Assembly (NCBI GenBank): GCA_903873565.1
Contig: CAIQOY010000331.1
Coordinates: 1 to 6,326, forward strand
Length of the DNA stretch: 6,326 nt
Direction of reading: 5' to 3'
Source of the DNA: an uncultured Actinomycetes bacterium
Lineage (GTDB): Bacteria > Actinomycetota > Thermoleophilia > Gaiellales > F1-60-MAGs149
Below, in pieces: positions 5,886 through 6,326 of the stretch; positions within the stretch are counted from its first letter, which is position 1, and each line of letters begins with the position of its first letter. Both the position numbers and the translations under genes were made by a program. The notes beneath the pieces are model-generated. The model had not been told where the DNA came from. It ran no database searches and saw only the letters and a program-made list of their open reading frames with translations.

Positions 5886-5900
5886 AGACTGCCGCCATGC
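5874..5900. promoter_or_regulatory. 27-bp inverted repeat over the divergent start region (putative operator)
   Basis: The arms GCAGGGCGGCA (5874-5884) and TGCCGCCATGC (5890-5900) are inverted copies with one mismatch in 11. They are separated by TAGAC, and the inner seven pairs are perfect. The dyad covers the ATG of both divergent genes and most of the TAGACT box, so a protein bound here could block both genes. Part of the symmetry comes from the codons for Met-Pro-Pro-Cys on the minus strand, so chance in GC-rich DNA is not excluded. Confidence 0.5.
5885..5890 (+). promoter_or_regulatory. Putative -10 box for leaderless transcription of the MttB-like gene
   Basis: TAGACT matches TAnnnT and ends 6 bases before the ATG at 5897, the same arrangement as the box ahead of the Gfo/Idh gene. 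No ribosome-binding site precedes this start, so the mRNA probably begins at the A of the ATG. No clear -35 element is visible. Confidence 0.55.
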
Positions 5901-5902
5901 TA
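5897..5902 (-). promoter_or_regulatory. Putative -10 box for the minus-strand MBL hydrolase gene
   Basis: Read on the minus strand, positions 5902 to 5897 give TAGCAT, which fits TAnnnT. The hydrolase ATG follows after 11 bases, so the transcript would carry a leader of only about 4-5 bases. The box overlaps the start codon of the divergent gene. Support is weaker than for the two plus-strand boxes because the spacing is not the exact leaderless distance. Confidence 0.35.
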
Positions 5903-6326
5903 CGCGTCGCGCGCCCGCCGGTCGATCTCCTCAGCGCCGCCGACATCGCGGCGATCGACGCCGCCTGGCGCACGATCGTCTCGGAGCTCGGGGTGCAGTT
6001 CGAGAACCCGCGCGCCCTCGCCGTGCTGGCCGAGGCGGGGCAGGAGGTCGACGGCGAGACCGTCCGCTTCGACGCTGACTGGGTCGCCGCGCAGGTGGCG
6101 CTGGCGCCCTCCTCCTACACGTGGCACGCCCGCAACCCGGCTCGAGACATCCCGATCGGGCAGGGCGTCACCGCCTTCGCGCCGTCCTACGGCTCCCCCT
6201 TCGTGCTGCAGGCCGGCGAGCGCCGCAACGGCACCCTCGAGGACCTGCGCAACCTGGTGGCCCTGATCCAGGACGCCGACGAGCTCGACGTGGCGGGCGG
6301 GGTGGTGGTCGAGGCGCAGGACGTCG
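5897..6326 (+). CDS. Trimethylamine methyltransferase (MttB) family protein, N-terminal part
   Basis: The frame runs open from the ATG at 5897 to the window end, giving 143 residues of a family usually near 480-520. Hallmarks of the MttB superfamily are visible: an N-terminal helix with LGVQFENPRALAVLAEAG (about 31-48), VRFDADWV (56-63), the APSSYTWHARNP segment (70-81), FAPSYGSPFVLQAGERRNGTLED (94-116) and a VAGGVVVEAQDV stretch at the cut end. Family members transfer a methyl group from a methylated amine to a corrinoid protein. Archaeal MttB contains pyrrolysine, whereas bacterial homologues such as MtgB (glycine betaine), MtpB (proline betaine) and MtcB (carnitine) lack it. The region where pyrrolysine would occur lies beyond the window. 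The start is supported by the TAGACT box 6 bases upstream and by the divergent gene. The substrate and partner proteins are not visible. Confidence 0.85.
   Translation, partial: MLRVARPPVDLLSAADIAAIDAAWRTIVSELGVQFENPRALAVLAEAGQEVDGETVRFDADWVAAQVALAPSSYTWHARNPARDIPIGQGVTAFAPSYGSPFVLQAGERRNGTLEDLRNLVALIQDADELDVAGGVVVEAQDV

Noticed and set aside
4372..5973. Minus-strand open frame of 533 codons covering the hydrolase region
   Set aside because: It is out of frame with the MBL protein that carries all metal ligands, and it reads as Arg/Pro/Ala repeats with no recognisable domain.
5379..6266. Plus-strand open frame of 295 codons running into the MttB-like gene
   Set aside because: It is antisense to the MBL gene and out of frame with the MttB-like protein, and its composition is that of a shadow frame.

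Overview
The window is very GC-rich and almost entirely coding. Two genes have a TAnnnT box 6-7 bases before the ATG with no Shine-Dalgarno sequence, which fits leaderless transcription. Codons are strongly G/C-ending, and the three in-frame genes from 1452 to 4988 use essentially no TTA, CTA or TCA. Together these suggest a high-GC actinobacterium, possibly of the Thermoleophilia (Solirubrobacterales) type. The taxonomic call is an inference from style, not from a marker gene. The content is metabolic and accessory. I see no rRNA, tRNA, CRISPR array, insertion sequence or phage gene, and no gap over 25 bases between genes.

Layout. Positions 1-3095 (+) hold a tight run of four genes: the C-terminus of a succinate-semialdehyde-dehydrogenase-like aldehyde dehydrogenase, a classical SDR oxidoreductase, a small cupin protein and an acetolactate-synthase-like ThDP enzyme. 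The last three overlap by 1 and 4 bases, so they are probably translationally coupled. A 24-base gap then carries an inverted repeat and a promoter-like box. It leads into a Gfo/Idh/MocA oxidoreductase (3120-4253) and an AiiA/AttM-like metallo-beta-lactamase-fold lactonase (4272-5039). A second, different MBL-fold hydrolase (5046-5885, -) converges on the first with only 6 bases between them. An MttB-family methyltransferase (5897 to the window end, +) diverges from it across an 11-base gap containing a near-perfect 27-bp dyad.

Working model (inference). The plus-strand genes look like a catabolic module. The Gfo/Idh enzyme could oxidise a sugar, cyclitol or hydroxy compound to a lactone, and the lactonase could open the ring. 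The SDR could oxidise a hydroxyl, the ThDP enzyme could cleave or decarboxylate a 2-oxo intermediate, and the aldehyde dehydrogenase could oxidise the resulting semialdehyde. The cupin may be an accessory isomerase, oxygenase or binding protein. The substrate cannot be read from the sequence. The neighbouring MttB homologue raises the possibility of methylated-amine (betaine-type) catabolism nearby, but its partner corrinoid protein is not in view.
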